From Rhodobacterales bacterium (GTDB lineage: Bacteria; Pseudomonadota; Alphaproteobacteria; Rhodobacterales; Rhodobacteraceae): 48,118 nt of DNA. The stretch spans positions 1 through 48,118 of the forward strand of contig JAUNVT010000010.1 of the NCBI GenBank assembly GCA_030540655.1, read 5' to 3'. This document shows, piece after piece, positions 34,466 through 44,481 of the stretch (the stretch's first letter is position 1; each line of letters begins with the position of its first letter). Position numbers and translations under genes: made by a program. The notes under the pieces were generated by a model. The model saw only the letters and a program-made list of their open reading frames with translations. It ran no database searches and was not told the DNA's origin.

Positions 34466-37111
34466 TCACTCGGCTCTTGGCTCCAGCAGCGCCTTCAGAT
34501 CGTAAATCAGCCGCAGCGCGTCGCGCGGGCTCAGATCATCCGGCAGAATGTCGCGCAGCGCAGCCTCGACCGCCGAGGGCATTGCAGGCGCAGGCGCCGA
34601 GACAGGGCGGCTGGAAAAGAGCGGCAGATCGTCGATTAGCGCCTGCCGGGCGCTGCCGCCCTCGCGCTCACCGCGCTCCAGCGCGTCCAGAACTACGCGG
34701 GCGCGCTCGATCACGGCGCGGGGCAACCCGGCCAGCTTGGCCACCTGCACGCCATAGGATCGATCCGCCGCACCGCGCCGCACCTCGTGCAGGAAGATCA
34801 CGTCACCTTCATGTTCCTTGACGGTAACTGTGGCATTGTCCACGCGGGCCAGCTTGTCGGTCAGGCTGGTCAACTCGTGATAATGCGTGGCAAACAGGGC
34901 GCGGCATTCGTTCACATCATGCAGATGCTCCAGCGTGGCCCAGGCGATGGACAACCCGTCATAGGTGGCCGTACCGCGACCGATCTCATCCAGAATCACG
35001 AGCGCCTGCGCATCCGCCTGGTTCAGGATCGCCGCGGTCTCCACCATTTCCACCATGAAGGTGGACCGCCCCCGCGCCAGATCGTCCGACGCGCCGACGC
35101 GGCTGAAAAGCTGGCTGACCATGCCGATATGCGCCGAGGCTGCGGGCACGAAACTGCCCGTTTGCGCCAGAAGGGCAATCAGCGCGTTCTGCCGCAGGAA
35201 GGTGGATTTGCCCGCCATGTTGGGGCCGGTCAGCAGCCAGATGTCACTCGTGCCGCCGAGATCGCAGTCATTGGCCACGAAAGGCCCGCCGCCCTGGCTG
35301 CGCAACGCCTGCTCCACGACCGGGTGACGCCCTTTCGTGATATGCAGCGCGCGGCTGTCATCGACTTGCGGACGGCACCATCCGGATTCTACCGCCAGAT
35401 CCGCAAGGGCGGCGGTAAGGTCCAGTTCCGCCAGCGCGCGCGCGGTCTGGGCCAGCCGCCCCGCCTCTGCAAGAACGGCGGATTTCAGGGATTCATAAAG
35501 TTGCTTCTCGATCTCCAAAGCGCGCCCCCCGGCATTCAGAATGCGGGTTTCCATCTCGGATAGCGGAACGGTGGTGAACCGCACCTGATTGGCCGTCGTC
35601 TGCCGGTGCTTGAACATATCGCTGAGCGGCGGGGACAGCATCCTGTCGGCGTGGGTTGCGGTGACATCGACGAAATAGCCCAGCACGTTGTTGTGCTTGA
35701 TCTTCAGCGATGGGATGCCCGTCAGATCCACATATTCGGTCTGCATTCCCGCGATCACGCCGCGCCCCTCGTCCCGCAACTGCCGGGCCTCATCCAGATC
35801 AGAATCGTAGCCTGTTGCGATGAACCCGCCATCGCGCACCAGATGGGGCGGGTCGGCAATCAGCGCCATGTCCAGACGATCTGCCAGCGCAGAGTGACCT
35901 GCCAGATCCCCGGTCAGAGACCGCAGACCGGGCTCCAGGTCATCGCGCTGCATCATTTCAATGATCGCCTCGGCCCCTTCCAGCGCGTTGCGGATACCAG
36001 CCAGATCACGCGGCCCGCCCCGGTCCAGCCCCAGCCGCGACAGGGCCCGGTCAAGATCGGGCACCTTGCGCAGGTGATCGCGCAGGTCCTGCCGGAACCG
36101 CGCCTGCTGTACTGCGAAATCCACCATATCAAGCCGCGCCTGAATCACGTCCAGCCGCCGCGACGGCGCGGACAGACGCCGCTCCAGAAGGCGCGCGCCG
36201 CCGGGGGTCACGGTCCGGTCCATGACCGCCAGAAGCGTCCCTGCACGCCCGCCGGAGAGCGCGTGGGTCAGCTCCAGATTGCGCCGTGTGGCCGCATCTA
36301 TCTGCATCACGCCAGCCAGGTTTTCGCGCTGGGGCGGCTGCAGCAGTGGCAGGTTGCCCTTTTGCGTGATCTCAAGATATTCCACGACAGCACCCAGCGC
36401 CGCTATTTCAGCCCGCTCGAACGCGCCGAAGGCGTCCAGCGATGTGACCCCGAAGAGCGCACAAAGCCGCGCTGCGGCGCCTGTGCTGTCGAAGGCCGAT
36501 CGTCCCAAAGGAGTAACGGCAGCGCCGGTTTCCGCCACCGTATCCGCGAAATCACATTCGGACCCTTCGGCAAGCAGCACTTCGCTGGGGCCAAGCCGGG
36601 CCAGTTCCGGCCCGATCCGCGCCGGCTCCAGTGGCATCACATGTAGCGCACCGGTGGAGATATCCGTCCAGGCCAGTGCGGATGCGCCGCGTATCTCCGC
36701 AATCGCGGCGAGGTAGTTATGCCGGCGCGCCTCCAGCAGCGACTCCTCAGTCAAGGTGCCGGGCGTGACCAGCCGGACCACGCCGCGTTTCACGACCGAT
36801 TTCCCGCCGCGCTTCTTTGCATCGGCGGGATTTTCCAACTGCTCGCAGACGGCCACCCGGAACCCTTTGCGGATCAGGGTCAACAGGTAACCTTCGGCGG
36901 CGTGAAAGGGCACGCCGCACATGGCGATATCCTTGCCCTCGTGTCTGCCGCGCTTGGTCAGCGCAATATCCAGCGCCTCGGCGGCCAGCGTGGCATCGTC
37001 GAAGAACAGCTCATAGAAATCGCCCATGCGGTAGAACAGCAGAGCACCGGGATGCGCGGCCTTTATTTCCAGATATTGCGCCATCATCGGCGTGACGGTG
37101 TCTGTGGTCAC
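34466..37111 (-). CDS. mutS: DNA mismatch repair protein MutS
   Basis: An 881-residue protein. The N-terminal mismatch-reading motif GDFYELF (phenylalanine wedge plus glutamate) is near residue 33, followed by connector, lever and clamp domains. The ATPase has TGPNMAGKSTFLRQNALI around residues 625-640, then DEIGRGTATYDGLSIAWA and ATHYHEL. It recognises mispairs and small loops. The start is GTG 37111 with AAGGAG 9 bases upstream, preferred to the internal ATGs. It is divergent from maeB. Confidence 0.97.
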   Translation of the reverse strand: MTTDTVTPMMAQYLEIKAAHPGALLFYRMGDFYELFFDDATLAAEALDIALTKRGRHEGKDIAMCGVPFHAAEGYLLTLIRKGFRVAVCEQLENPADAKKRGGKSVVKRGVVRLVTPGTLTEESLLEARRHNYLAAIAEIRGASALAWTDISTGALHVMPLEPARIGPELARLGPSEVLLAEGSECDFADTVAETGAAVTPLGRSAFDSTGAAARLCALFGVTSLDAFGAFERAEIAALGAVVEYLEITQKGNLPLLQPPQRENLAGVMQIDAATRRNLELTHALSGGRAGTLLAVMDRTVTPGGARLLERRLSAPSRRLDVIQARLDMVDFAVQQARFRQDLRDHLRKVPDLDRALSRLGLDRGGPRDLAGIRNALEGAEAIIEMMQRDDLEPGLRSLTGDLAGHSALADRLDMALIADPPHLVRDGGFIATGYDSDLDEARQLRDEGRGVIAGMQTEYVDLTGIPSLKIKHNNVLGYFVDVTATHADRMLSPPLSDMFKHRQTTANQVRFTTVPLSEMETRILNAGGRALEIEKQLYESLKSAVLAEAGRLAQTARALAELDLTAALADLAVESGWCRPQVDDSRALHITKGRHPVVEQALRSQGGGPFVANDCDLGGTSDIWLLTGPNMAGKSTFLRQNALIALLAQTGSFVPAASAHIGMVSQLFSRVGASDDLARGRSTFMVEMVETAAILNQADAQALVILDEIGRGTATYDGLSIAWATLEHLHDVNECRALFATHYHELTSLTDKLARVDNATVTVKEHEGDVIFLHEVRRGAADRSYGVQVAKLAGLPRAVIERARVVLDALERGEREGGSARQALIDDLPLFSSRPVSAPAPAMPSAVEAALRDILPDDLSPRDALRLIYDLKALLEPRAE

Positions 37112-37239
37112 TGCGTGTTCTCCTTGATTGGGCGGACCCTACAAATCCGCGCCACTTGGCGAAAGCCTCTTCGGAAAAGTTTGGGAAATCGTACTTATCC
37201 GTGTATACGCGGTCTTAGCCGCAATTTCAGGACATCCTC

Positions 37240-39495
37240 ATGCCAAACCCCAAATTCACCGCCGAAGAGGCGCTGGCCTTCCACCTTGAGCCGACACCGG
37301 GGAAATTCGAGATCACCGCGACCGTCCCGATGACGACGCAGCGCGATCTGAGCCTGGCCTATTCGCCCGGTGTCGCCGTCCCGTGTCTGGCCATTCAGGA
37401 CCATCCCGAAATGGCCTATGACTACACCAACAAGGGCAATCTGGTTGCAGTCATTTCCAACGGTACCTCGGTTCTGGGGCTGGGCAATCTGGGCGCACTG
37501 GCTTCCAAGCCGGTGATGGAGGGCAAGGCGGTTCTTTTCAAGCGCTTTGCCGATGTGAATTCCATCGATATCGAGTTGGATACCGAGGATGCGGATGAAT
37601 TCTGCGCCGCCGTGCGGCTGATGGGACCGACCTTCGGCGGTATCAACCTAGAGGATATAAAGGCACCTGAGTGCTTCATCATCGAGCAGCGCCTGAAAGA
37701 GGAAATGGATATTCCCGTCTTCCATGACGACCAGCACGGAACCGCCGTGATCTGCGCTGCGGGCCTGATCAACGCGCTGCACCTGTCGGGCAAGAAGATC
37801 GAGGATGTGCGCATCGTGCTGAACGGCGCCGGGGCGGCGGGGATCGCCTGCCTTGAGCTACTGAAAACCATGGGTGTGCGTCACGAAAACACCATGATGT
37901 GCGACACCAAGGGCGTGATCTATCATGGCCGCCCGATCGGGATGAACCAGTGGAAATCCGCACATGCCGTACATACTGACCGACGCACCCTGGCCGATGC
38001 GCTGGAAGGCGCGGATGTGTTTCTCGGCGTATCAGCCAAGGGCGCGGTGACGCCGGAAATGGTGGCCAGCATGGCGCCCAATCCGGTAATATTTGCCATG
38101 GCCAATCCGGACCCCGAGATCACCCCAGAGGAGGCGCATGCCGTGCGCTCGGACGCGATCGTCGCGACGGGGCGCAGCGATTACCCCAATCAGGTGAACA
38201 ACGTCCTTGGTTTTCCCTACCTGTTCCGGGGGGCGCTGGACGTGCATGCCCGCGCCATCAATGACGAGATGAAGATCGCCTGCGCCGAGGCACTGGCCGC
38301 GCTGGCCCGTCTGGATGTGCCCGATGAGGTCAACATGGCTTATGGCCGCAAGCTGTCCTTCGGGCGCGATTATATCATCCCTGCACCCTTCGATCCGCGG
38401 CTGATCTACATGATACCGCCCGCCGTGGCCAAGGCCTGCATGGAAACCGGCGCCGCCCGCCGGATGATCGAGGATATGGAAGCCTATGAGGCGGCGCTGA
38501 AGGCCCGCATGGACCCCACGGCCAGCATCATGCGCTCGATCAGCGCGCGGGCCCGCCATGCTCAGGCAACCATGATCTTTGCCGAGGGCGACGATCTGCG
38601 TGTCCTGCGCGCAGCCGTGCAATATCAGCGGTCGGGCATGGGCAAGGCACTGATCGTCGGCCGTGAGGAGGATGTCGAGGCCAAGCTGACTGCCGCAGGC
38701 ATGGCCGATGCCGTGGCCGAACTGGAAATCGTCAACGCGGCCAATACCCCGCACCTGAAGCAATACCGCAATTATCTTTACAACCGTTTGCAACGCAAAG
38801 GGTTCGACCGGCACGACATCAACCGGCTGGCCAGCCGCGACCGCCATGTTTTTGCCTCGCTCATGCTGGCGCATGGCCATGGCGATGGTCTGATCACCGG
38901 CGCGACGCGGAAATCGACCTATATTCTGGAACTGATCAACCACGTCTTTGACGCCGATCCCGAACATGGGGTCGCTGGCGTCACCGCTCTGCTGCACAAG
39001 GGGCGTATCGTGCTGATCGCCGATACCCTAGTGCAGGAATGGCCGGACGAGAATGATCTGGCCGACATCGCCGAACGCGCTGCCACGGTTGCGCGCAATC
39101 TGGGGCTCGAGCCGCGCGTGGCTTTTGTCAGCTTTTCCACCTTCGGTTACCCCAAATCTGAACGCGCGGAGAAGATGCATCGAGCACCTGCGGTTTTGCA
39201 GCGGCGCGGCGTCGATTTCGAGTTTGAGGGTGAAATGACTGTCGATGTGGCTTTAAACCCCGCCGCACAGGAGGCGTTTCCATTTCAGCGCCTGACGGGA
39301 CCGGCGAATATCCTCGTGGTGCCGGCGCGGCATTCGGCCTCGATTTCCGTCAAGCTGATGCAGGAAATGGCGGGTGCGACCGTTCTGGGGCCGATCCTGT
39401 CGGGCCTCGATAAATCGATTCAGATCTGTTCGTCCACATCAACCGCGACCGATATCGTGAATATGGCCGTCCTGGCCGCGTGCAAGGTGGGTTAG
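37240..39495 (+). CDS. maeB: Malic enzyme with C-terminal phosphotransacetylase-like domain
   Basis: A 751-residue fusion. The N-terminal malic enzyme (about 1-430) has LAYSPGVAVPCL, FHDDQHGTA (161-169, metal site) and VLNGAGAAGIACLELL for NAD(P). The C-terminal about 320 residues resemble phosphate acetyltransferase (MIFAEGDDLRVLRAAV; ILVVPARHSASI) but usually lack that activity and confer allosteric control by acetyl-CoA. It converts malate to pyruvate and CO2. Cofactor preference cannot be read with confidence. It is single, and divergent from mutS. Confidence 0.95.
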   Translation: MPNPKFTAEEALAFHLEPTPGKFEITATVPMTTQRDLSLAYSPGVAVPCLAIQDHPEMAYDYTNKGNLVAVISNGTSVLGLGNLGALASKPVMEGKAVLFKRFADVNSIDIELDTEDADEFCAAVRLMGPTFGGINLEDIKAPECFIIEQRLKEEMDIPVFHDDQHGTAVICAAGLINALHLSGKKIEDVRIVLNGAGAAGIACLELLKTMGVRHENTMMCDTKGVIYHGRPIGMNQWKSAHAVHTDRRTLADALEGADVFLGVSAKGAVTPEMVASMAPNPVIFAMANPDPEITPEEAHAVRSDAIVATGRSDYPNQVNNVLGFPYLFRGALDVHARAINDEMKIACAEALAALARLDVPDEVNMAYGRKLSFGRDYIIPAPFDPRLIYMIPPAVAKACMETGAARRMIEDMEAYEAALKARMDPTASIMRSISARARHAQATMIFAEGDDLRVLRAAVQYQRSGMGKALIVGREEDVEAKLTAAGMADAVAELEIVNAANTPHLKQYRNYLYNRLQRKGFDRHDINRLASRDRHVFASLMLAHGHGDGLITGATRKSTYILELINHVFDADPEHGVAGVTALLHKGRIVLIADTLVQEWPDENDLADIAERAATVARNLGLEPRVAFVSFSTFGYPKSERAEKMHRAPAVLQRRGVDFEFEGEMTVDVALNPAAQEAFPFQRLTGPANILVVPARHSASISVKLMQEMAGATVLGPILSGLDKSIQICSSTSTATDIVNMAVLAACKVG

Positions 39496-39502
39496 CGCGC
39501 GA

Positions 39503-39530
39503 TGTCACGTCGCCTTTGGGCGGCGTGACA
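39503..39530 (+). terminator. Terminator after maeB
   Basis: TGTCACGTCGCC (39503-39514) pairs along its full length with GGCGGCGTGACA (39519-39530, one G:U pair) across a TTTG loop, 8 bases after the stop. Confidence 0.65.
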
Positions 39531-39564
39531 GGTGCCGATCCGGGATCAATGCAGGTAGAAATGC

Positions 39565-39595
39565 GAAAGGGGCGCCTGCAACAGCGACCCCTTTC
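39565..39595 (-). terminator. Terminator after hupB
   Basis: GAAAGGGG (39565-39572) pairs with CCCCTTTC (39588-39595), extended by CG/CG beyond a one-base bulge, 23 bases beyond the HU gene's stop on the minus strand. Confidence 0.6.
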
Positions 39596-39618
39596 AGAAA
39601 CCGGTTCAGATTGTAGGC

Positions 39619-39906
39619 TCAGCCGTTGACGCTGTCCTTGAGGGCCTTGGCGATTGTCATCTTGACTACCTTGTCGGCGTCCTTCTTGATCTGCTCGCCG
39701 GTAGCGGGGTTGCGCACCATCCGCTCGGGACGCTCGCGGCAATAGATCTTGCCAACGCCGGGCAGGGTGACGGCACCGCCTCCCGACACTTCGTTCGTGA
39801 TCACGTTGATCATCGCATCCAGCGCCGTTCCAGCTGTCTTCTTGTCGCTGCCCATTTCGTCTGCCAGTGCGGCAACAAGCTGGGTCTTGGTCATCGGTTT
39901 TGCCAT
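39619..39906 (-). CDS. hupB: HU-family DNA-binding protein
   Basis: A 95-residue HU/IHF-fold histone-like protein with N-terminal MTKTQLVAALADEMGSDKKTAGTALD helices, and GKIYCRERPERMVRNPATGEQI, the beta arm with the RNPxTGE tip whose proline intercalates into DNA. It differs from classic HU in having CRERPERM before the arm, so it may be a paralogue. A GTATT-N6-AATAC dyad (39972-39987) lies in its AT-rich upstream region and may be a promoter or operator element. The SD is AAGGAG. Confidence 0.92.
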   Translation of the reverse strand: MAKPMTKTQLVAALADEMGSDKKTAGTALDAMINVITNEVSGGGAVTLPGVGKIYCRERPERMVRNPATGEQIKKDADKVVKMTIAKALKDSVNG

Positions 39907-40025
39907 CAGAGTGGTCTCCTTCTACTGCCCGCGCTTGGGCCACAGGCAATGGTGTAACGCTATTTTAAACAGTATTACAACGAATACCGCGCGTTGCATC
40001 GGCGATTATCTGCAAATAGTGGCGC

Positions 40026-41504
40026 TTATAGAAAGGCAGTTTCGTCAAAGGCGCGCAGTTTGCGGCTGTGGATCCGGTCCAACGGCATTTGCGCCAGGGT
40101 CTCCATGGCGCGAATGCCGATCCTCAGATGCCGCTCCACCTGATCGTTGTAGAAAGCGGACGCCATTCCCGGCAGCTTCAACTCGCCATGCAGGGGTTTG
40201 TCCGAGACGCACAGCAACGTTCCATAGGGTACACGAAACCGGAATCCGTTCGCAGCGATCGTCGCGCTCTCCATATCCAGCGCGATCGCCCGGCTCTGGC
40301 TCAGGCGATGGACGGGGCCGGACTGATCGCGCAGCTCCCAATTGCGGTTATCCACGCTGGCAACGGTGCCGGTGCGCATGATGCGCTTCATTTCAAACCC
40401 GTCCATATTGGCAATTTCCTCGACCGATTGCTCCAGCGCGATCTGGATTTCGGCAAGCGCGGGAATGGGCACCCAGGTCGGCAGGTCCGCGTCCAGCACG
40501 CCATCCTCGCGCAGGTAGGCATGGGCGAGCACGTAGTCGCCCAGCCGCTGCGAATTGCGCAGCCCCGCGCAATGGCCCACCATGATCCAGGCATGCGAGC
40601 GCAGGACGGCGATATGATCGGTCGCTGTCTTGGCATTGGACGGGCCGACACCGATATTCACCAATGTGATACCGGATCCGTCAGGTTTCTTGAGATGGTA
40701 GGCGGGCATCTGCGGGAGCCTCAGCGGCGCTTCCATCGGCTGATCCGCATCGGTGATTTCCGCATCGAAGGTTCCGACAAAGCTGGTATAGCCGCTGTCC
40801 GGATCGGCCAGTGCGCGACGGGCGAAAGCCTCGAATTCGGTGACGTAGAATTGGTAATTGGTAAACAGGACATGGTTCTGAAAATGCGCCGGGGATGTCG
40901 CCGTGTAATGCGAAAGCCGCGCCAGCGAATAATCCACCCGCTGCGCGGTGAAGGGCGACAGCGGCGCGACCGCCCCCGCGCCACGGTCATGCAGCCCGTT
41001 GATGATGTCGTCATTGGTGGTATCGAGATCGGGCACATCGAACACATCGCGCAAGGTAAAATTGGCAGCCCCCTCGTGCGGGACAGTCATGCGTTCGTCC
41101 TGCGCCACGGCGAAATGGATCGGGATCGGCGTATCGGACATTCCGATGCGGACCGGAACATCGTGGTTTGCGATCAGCAATCCGATCTGATCGATCAGGT
41201 AGCTGTGAAACAGCCTGGGCCGCGTGACGGTCGTCGCATGTGTGCCCGGCCCCGCGACGTAACCAAAGGCCAGACGGCTGTCGATCCGTTCAAAACTACG
41301 GGTGGTCAGACGGATCTCAGGATAAAATGCCCGGATACGCTGGGTTGGGACAGGGCCGGCCAGTGCCGCGGCGAACTGCTCGCGCAGGAAGTCCACGGAC
41401 AGATCATAGAGCTTGCACAGCTGATCGACCGCGGCCTCCGCATCGTGAAATTCCCGCGCGGGCGGCGTGTCGGGCGTCAGATCCGGGCGTTCTGAAATCG
41501 GCAT
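40026..41504 (-). CDS. amn: AMP nucleosidase
   Basis: A 492-residue protein with an N-terminal Amn-specific domain (LSVDFLREQFAAALAG; YPEIRLTTRSFERIDSRLAFG) and a C-terminal nucleoside-phosphorylase-like domain with GHCAGLRNSQRLGDYVLAHAYLR and DMESATIAANGFRF (catalytic acid). It cleaves AMP to adenine and ribose-5-phosphate, regulating the adenylate pool. ATG 41504 has AAAGGA 8 bases upstream; a GTG one codon earlier is possible. Confidence 0.96.
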   Translation of the reverse strand: MPISERPDLTPDTPPAREFHDAEAAVDQLCKLYDLSVDFLREQFAAALAGPVPTQRIRAFYPEIRLTTRSFERIDSRLAFGYVAGPGTHATTVTRPRLFHSYLIDQIGLLIANHDVPVRIGMSDTPIPIHFAVAQDERMTVPHEGAANFTLRDVFDVPDLDTTNDDIINGLHDRGAGAVAPLSPFTAQRVDYSLARLSHYTATSPAHFQNHVLFTNYQFYVTEFEAFARRALADPDSGYTSFVGTFDAEITDADQPMEAPLRLPQMPAYHLKKPDGSGITLVNIGVGPSNAKTATDHIAVLRSHAWIMVGHCAGLRNSQRLGDYVLAHAYLREDGVLDADLPTWVPIPALAEIQIALEQSVEEIANMDGFEMKRIMRTGTVASVDNRNWELRDQSGPVHRLSQSRAIALDMESATIAANGFRFRVPYGTLLCVSDKPLHGELKLPGMASAFYNDQVERHLRIGIRAMETLAQMPLDRIHSRKLRAFDETAFL

Positions 41505-41615
41505 CACCGCATCCTTTCAGGTGTTCGCGTCACGTTGGCACGCGGACCTGCGGGGTTCAAGCGGGCGCGGGACGCAGCACTTGCCAAGCGAACCCGCCTG
41601 TCACATATCTGGTCC

Positions 41616-42467
41616 ATGGGTATGCTTCTTTCCTTTGGCCACGGCTATTCTGCACGGGCCCTGTCGGATCTTCTTTTGGCTGAAGGCGGCTGGACGGTGG
41701 CCGGCACCACGCGCAGCGCGGAGAAGGCCGGGGATCTCGCGCAGACCGGGGTCGAGCCGATCATCTGGCCCGGCGCCGACATGCGCCCGGCGCTGGAGGC
41801 GGCCACGCATCTGCTGATCTCGGCCGGGCCGGGGCCGGACGGCGATCCGGTGCTGGCCGCGCTGGGAGATGATATCGCGCGCATTGCGCCCCGGCTGGCA
41901 TGGTGCGGATACCTGTCCACCACCGGTGTTTACGGAGATCACGATGGCGGCTGGGTGGATGAGGCGACGCCGCTGGCCCCCAGCACCCGCCGCGGCCGTC
42001 TGCGCCAGGAGGCCGAGGCTGCGTGGCAGGCAATTCCGGATCTGCCGCTGCATATCTTCCGGCTTGCCGGTATTTACGGCCCCGGACGCGGCCCCTTTGC
42101 CAAGGTGCGCGCAGGAACGGCGCGCCGCATCATCAAACCGGGGCAGGTCTTCAGCCGCACCCATGTCGAGGATATCGCGCAGGTTCTGGCTGCGTCGATC
42201 CGCCAGCCCCATCCCGGCGCTATCTATAACGTCTGCGATGATGATCCGGCCCCGCCGCAAGACGTGATCGGCCATGCCGCCGAACTTCTGGGCCTGCCCA
42301 TGCCCGAGGCGGTCCCGTTCGATCAGGCGGACATGACGCCGATGGCGCGCAGTTTCTACGCCGACTCCAAACGCGTCGCCAATGACCGGATCAAACGGGA
42401 ACTGGGCGTGACCCTGCGCTATCCCAGCTATCGCGACGGGCTGCGCGCCATGATGCACAGCAGCTGA
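41616..42467 (+). CDS. NAD(P)-binding SDR-like protein (YeeZ type)
   Basis: A 283-residue extended-SDR-like protein. The nucleotide motif is SFGHGYSARALSDLL near the N-terminus, followed by the STTGVYGD active-site-like tyrosine and FRLAGIYGPGR. Relatives such as E. coli YeeZ have no assigned reaction. The start is uncertain: ATG 41616 or 41622, neither with a clear SD. It is divergent from amn and 66 bases before pncB in the same direction. Confidence 0.85.
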   Translation: MGMLLSFGHGYSARALSDLLLAEGGWTVAGTTRSAEKAGDLAQTGVEPIIWPGADMRPALEAATHLLISAGPGPDGDPVLAALGDDIARIAPRLAWCGYLSTTGVYGDHDGGWVDEATPLAPSTRRGRLRQEAEAAWQAIPDLPLHIFRLAGIYGPGRGPFAKVRAGTARRIIKPGQVFSRTHVEDIAQVLAASIRQPHPGAIYNVCDDDPAPPQDVIGHAAELLGLPMPEAVPFDQADMTPMARSFYADSKRVANDRIKRELGVTLRYPSYRDGLRAMMHSS

Positions 42468-42533
42468 CTGTCTAGGCTTTCAATCCCCCTCCGGCCCTGA
42501 TTTAACACCCCGGAAGCAGTCCCGGAGCCAGAC

Positions 42534-43826
42534 ATGGTCGACATCGCCGAACGCGTGCATAACCATAAGTGGAAGATCGACCCCATTGTCAGATCCCTGA
42601 TCGACACAGATTTCTACAAGCTTCTGATGTGCCAGTCGGTGTTCCGCAACCGGCGCGATACGCAGGTGACGTTCAGGATGATCAACCGGTCCACGCATAT
42701 CCCGCTGGCCCATCTGGTGGACGAGGGCGAGCTGCGCGAACAGCTGGATCACATCAGATCCCTGTCACTGGCCCGCGGCGAAAGCACGTGGATGCGCGGC
42801 AACATGTTCTACGGCAAACGTCACATCTTCAACCCCGCCTTCATGGACTGGTTCGAGAAGCTGCGCCTTCCGCCCTATCATCTGGAGCGCGTGGGCGACC
42901 AGTACGAGCTGACATTCGAGGGGAGCTGGCCGGAGGTCATGCTGTGGGAAATTCCAGCGCTCGCCGTCGTCATGGAACTGCGCAGCCGCGCGATCCTGAA
43001 CAATATGGACAGGTTCGAGCTTCAGGTGCTTTATGCCCGTGCAATGACCAAGCTGTGGGAAAAGGTCGAAGCCTTCCGCAAGGTGCCGGATTTGCGCATC
43101 GCCGATTTCGGAACGCGGCGGCGGCACAGTTTTCTGTGGCAGGATTGGTGCGTTCGCGCCATGCACGAGGGGCTGGAGGAAAAATTTGTCGGCACCTCGA
43201 ACTGCCTGATCGCCAAGAACCGCGATCTGGAGGCGATCGGCACGAATGCCCATGAGCTGCCGATGATCTACGCCGCCCTCGCGGATTCGGATGCCGAACT
43301 GGCCCGCGCGCCGTATGACGTGCTGAGCGATTGGCACGAAGAGCATGAGGGCAACCTGCGCATCATCCTGCCCGATACCTACGGCACCGAAGGATTCCTG
43401 AAGAACGCGCCGGAATGGCTGACACGCTGGACCGGTATCCGCGTGGATTCGGGCGACCCGGCAGCCGGCGCCGAGATGGCCATCAACTGGTGGAAAGCAC
43501 ATGGCGAAGATCCCACGGAAAAGCTGATTATTTTTTCCGACGGTCTGGACGAGGCAAAGATCATTGAACTTCAGACGCAGTTTGCGGGGCGCGTGCGGGT
43601 ATCGTTCGGCTGGGGCACGCATCTGACCAATGACTTCCGCGGGCTGGTGCCGGATGATGCGTTGGCGCCTTTTTCCATAGTCTGCAAGCCTGTCGCGGCC
43701 GATGGACGGCCCACCGTCAAACTGTCGGATAATCCGCGCAAGGCAATGGGCCCTGCAGATGAGATTGCCCGCTATAAACGGGTGTTCGACGTGGGCGAAC
43801 AGGAAGAATTTGACGTTCTGGTGTAA
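42534..43826 (+). CDS. pncB: Nicotinate phosphoribosyltransferase
   Basis: A 430-residue NAD-salvage enzyme making nicotinate mononucleotide from nicotinate and PRPP. It has IDTDFYKLLM at the N-terminus, FGTRRRHSF, FVGTSNCLIA (phosphate-binding GTSN) and VDSGDPAAGAEM. Start ATG 42534 with GGAG about 7 bases upstream. Its stop is only 4 bases from the convergent eda stop, with no separate terminator visible. Confidence 0.96.
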   Translation: MVDIAERVHNHKWKIDPIVRSLIDTDFYKLLMCQSVFRNRRDTQVTFRMINRSTHIPLAHLVDEGELREQLDHIRSLSLARGESTWMRGNMFYGKRHIFNPAFMDWFEKLRLPPYHLERVGDQYELTFEGSWPEVMLWEIPALAVVMELRSRAILNNMDRFELQVLYARAMTKLWEKVEAFRKVPDLRIADFGTRRRHSFLWQDWCVRAMHEGLEEKFVGTSNCLIAKNRDLEAIGTNAHELPMIYAALADSDAELARAPYDVLSDWHEEHEGNLRIILPDTYGTEGFLKNAPEWLTRWTGIRVDSGDPAAGAEMAINWWKAHGEDPTEKLIIFSDGLDEAKIIELQTQFAGRVRVSFGWGTHLTNDFRGLVPDDALAPFSIVCKPVAADGRPTVKLSDNPRKAMGPADEIARYKRVFDVGEQEEFDVLV

Positions 43827-43830
43827 TCCC

Positions 43831-44478
43831 TCAGCCTTGCAACCCTGATGCAGCGCGCGCCAGTTCAGTGATTTCGGCCCAGCTACCTGCCTCTACCAGA
43901 GCACCGGGGGCGACCCAGCTGCCGCCGACACAAATGACGTTGGGCAGGCGCAGATATTGCGCGGCATTCGCCGCACCGATACCCCCTGTCGGACAAAACC
44001 CGATCTGGGGAAGCGGCCCGCCAATGGCCGCAAGCGCGGGCGTGCCGCCAGATGCCTCGGCGGGAAAGAATTTCTGCGTCATGTAACCGCGCTCAAGCAG
44101 TGCCATCGCCTCACTTGCGGTGGCGGCGCCGGGTAGGAGTGGCAGCCCCTCTGCCTCGCAGGCGTCCAGAAGCGCAGGCGTGGCACCGGGCGATACCCCG
44201 AACCGCGCGCCTGCCGCCTTGGCCGCGCGCACGTCGTTCGGGGTGATCAGCGTGCCTGCGCCGACATGGCCGCCCGGCACGTCGGCCATTGCGCGAATCG
44301 CGTCCAGTGCGGCAGGGGTGCGCAAGGTGACTTCCAGCGCGGGCAGACCGCCTGCGATCAACGCCTCGGCCAAGGGGCGGGCATGGGCGGCGTCACGGAT
44401 GACCAGCACGGGAATCACGGGCGCAAGCATACAGATTTGCAGTATGATCCGGCTGGCTTCGGCTGCGCTCACCTGCAT
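43831..44478 (-). CDS. eda: KDPG/KHG aldolase
   Basis: A 215-residue class I aldolase: E49 and R53 in LEVTLRT, Schiff-base lysine K136 in YMTQKFFPAE, and the phosphate-binding PTGGI and CVGGSW. It splits 2-keto-3-deoxy-6-phosphogluconate into pyruvate and glyceraldehyde-3-phosphate. It starts 3 bases after edd ends, giving a two-gene Entner-Doudoroff operon, with control at the edd promoter. Confidence 0.97.
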   Translation of the reverse strand: MQVSAAEASRIILQICMLAPVIPVLVIRDAAHARPLAEALIAGGLPALEVTLRTPAALDAIRAMADVPGGHVGAGTLITPNDVRAAKAAGARFGVSPGATPALLDACEAEGLPLLPGAATASEAMALLERGYMTQKFFPAEASGGTPALAAIGGPLPQIGFCPTGGIGAANAAQYLRLPNVICVGGSWVAPGALVEAGSWAEITELARAASGLQG

Positions 44479-44481
44479 GGC

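Noticed and set aside
40068..41495. A 475-codon open frame opposite amn, and similar long frames opposite edd/glpK (45937-47985)
   Set aside because: These are antisense to well-supported genes, have no SD and no recognisable domains.
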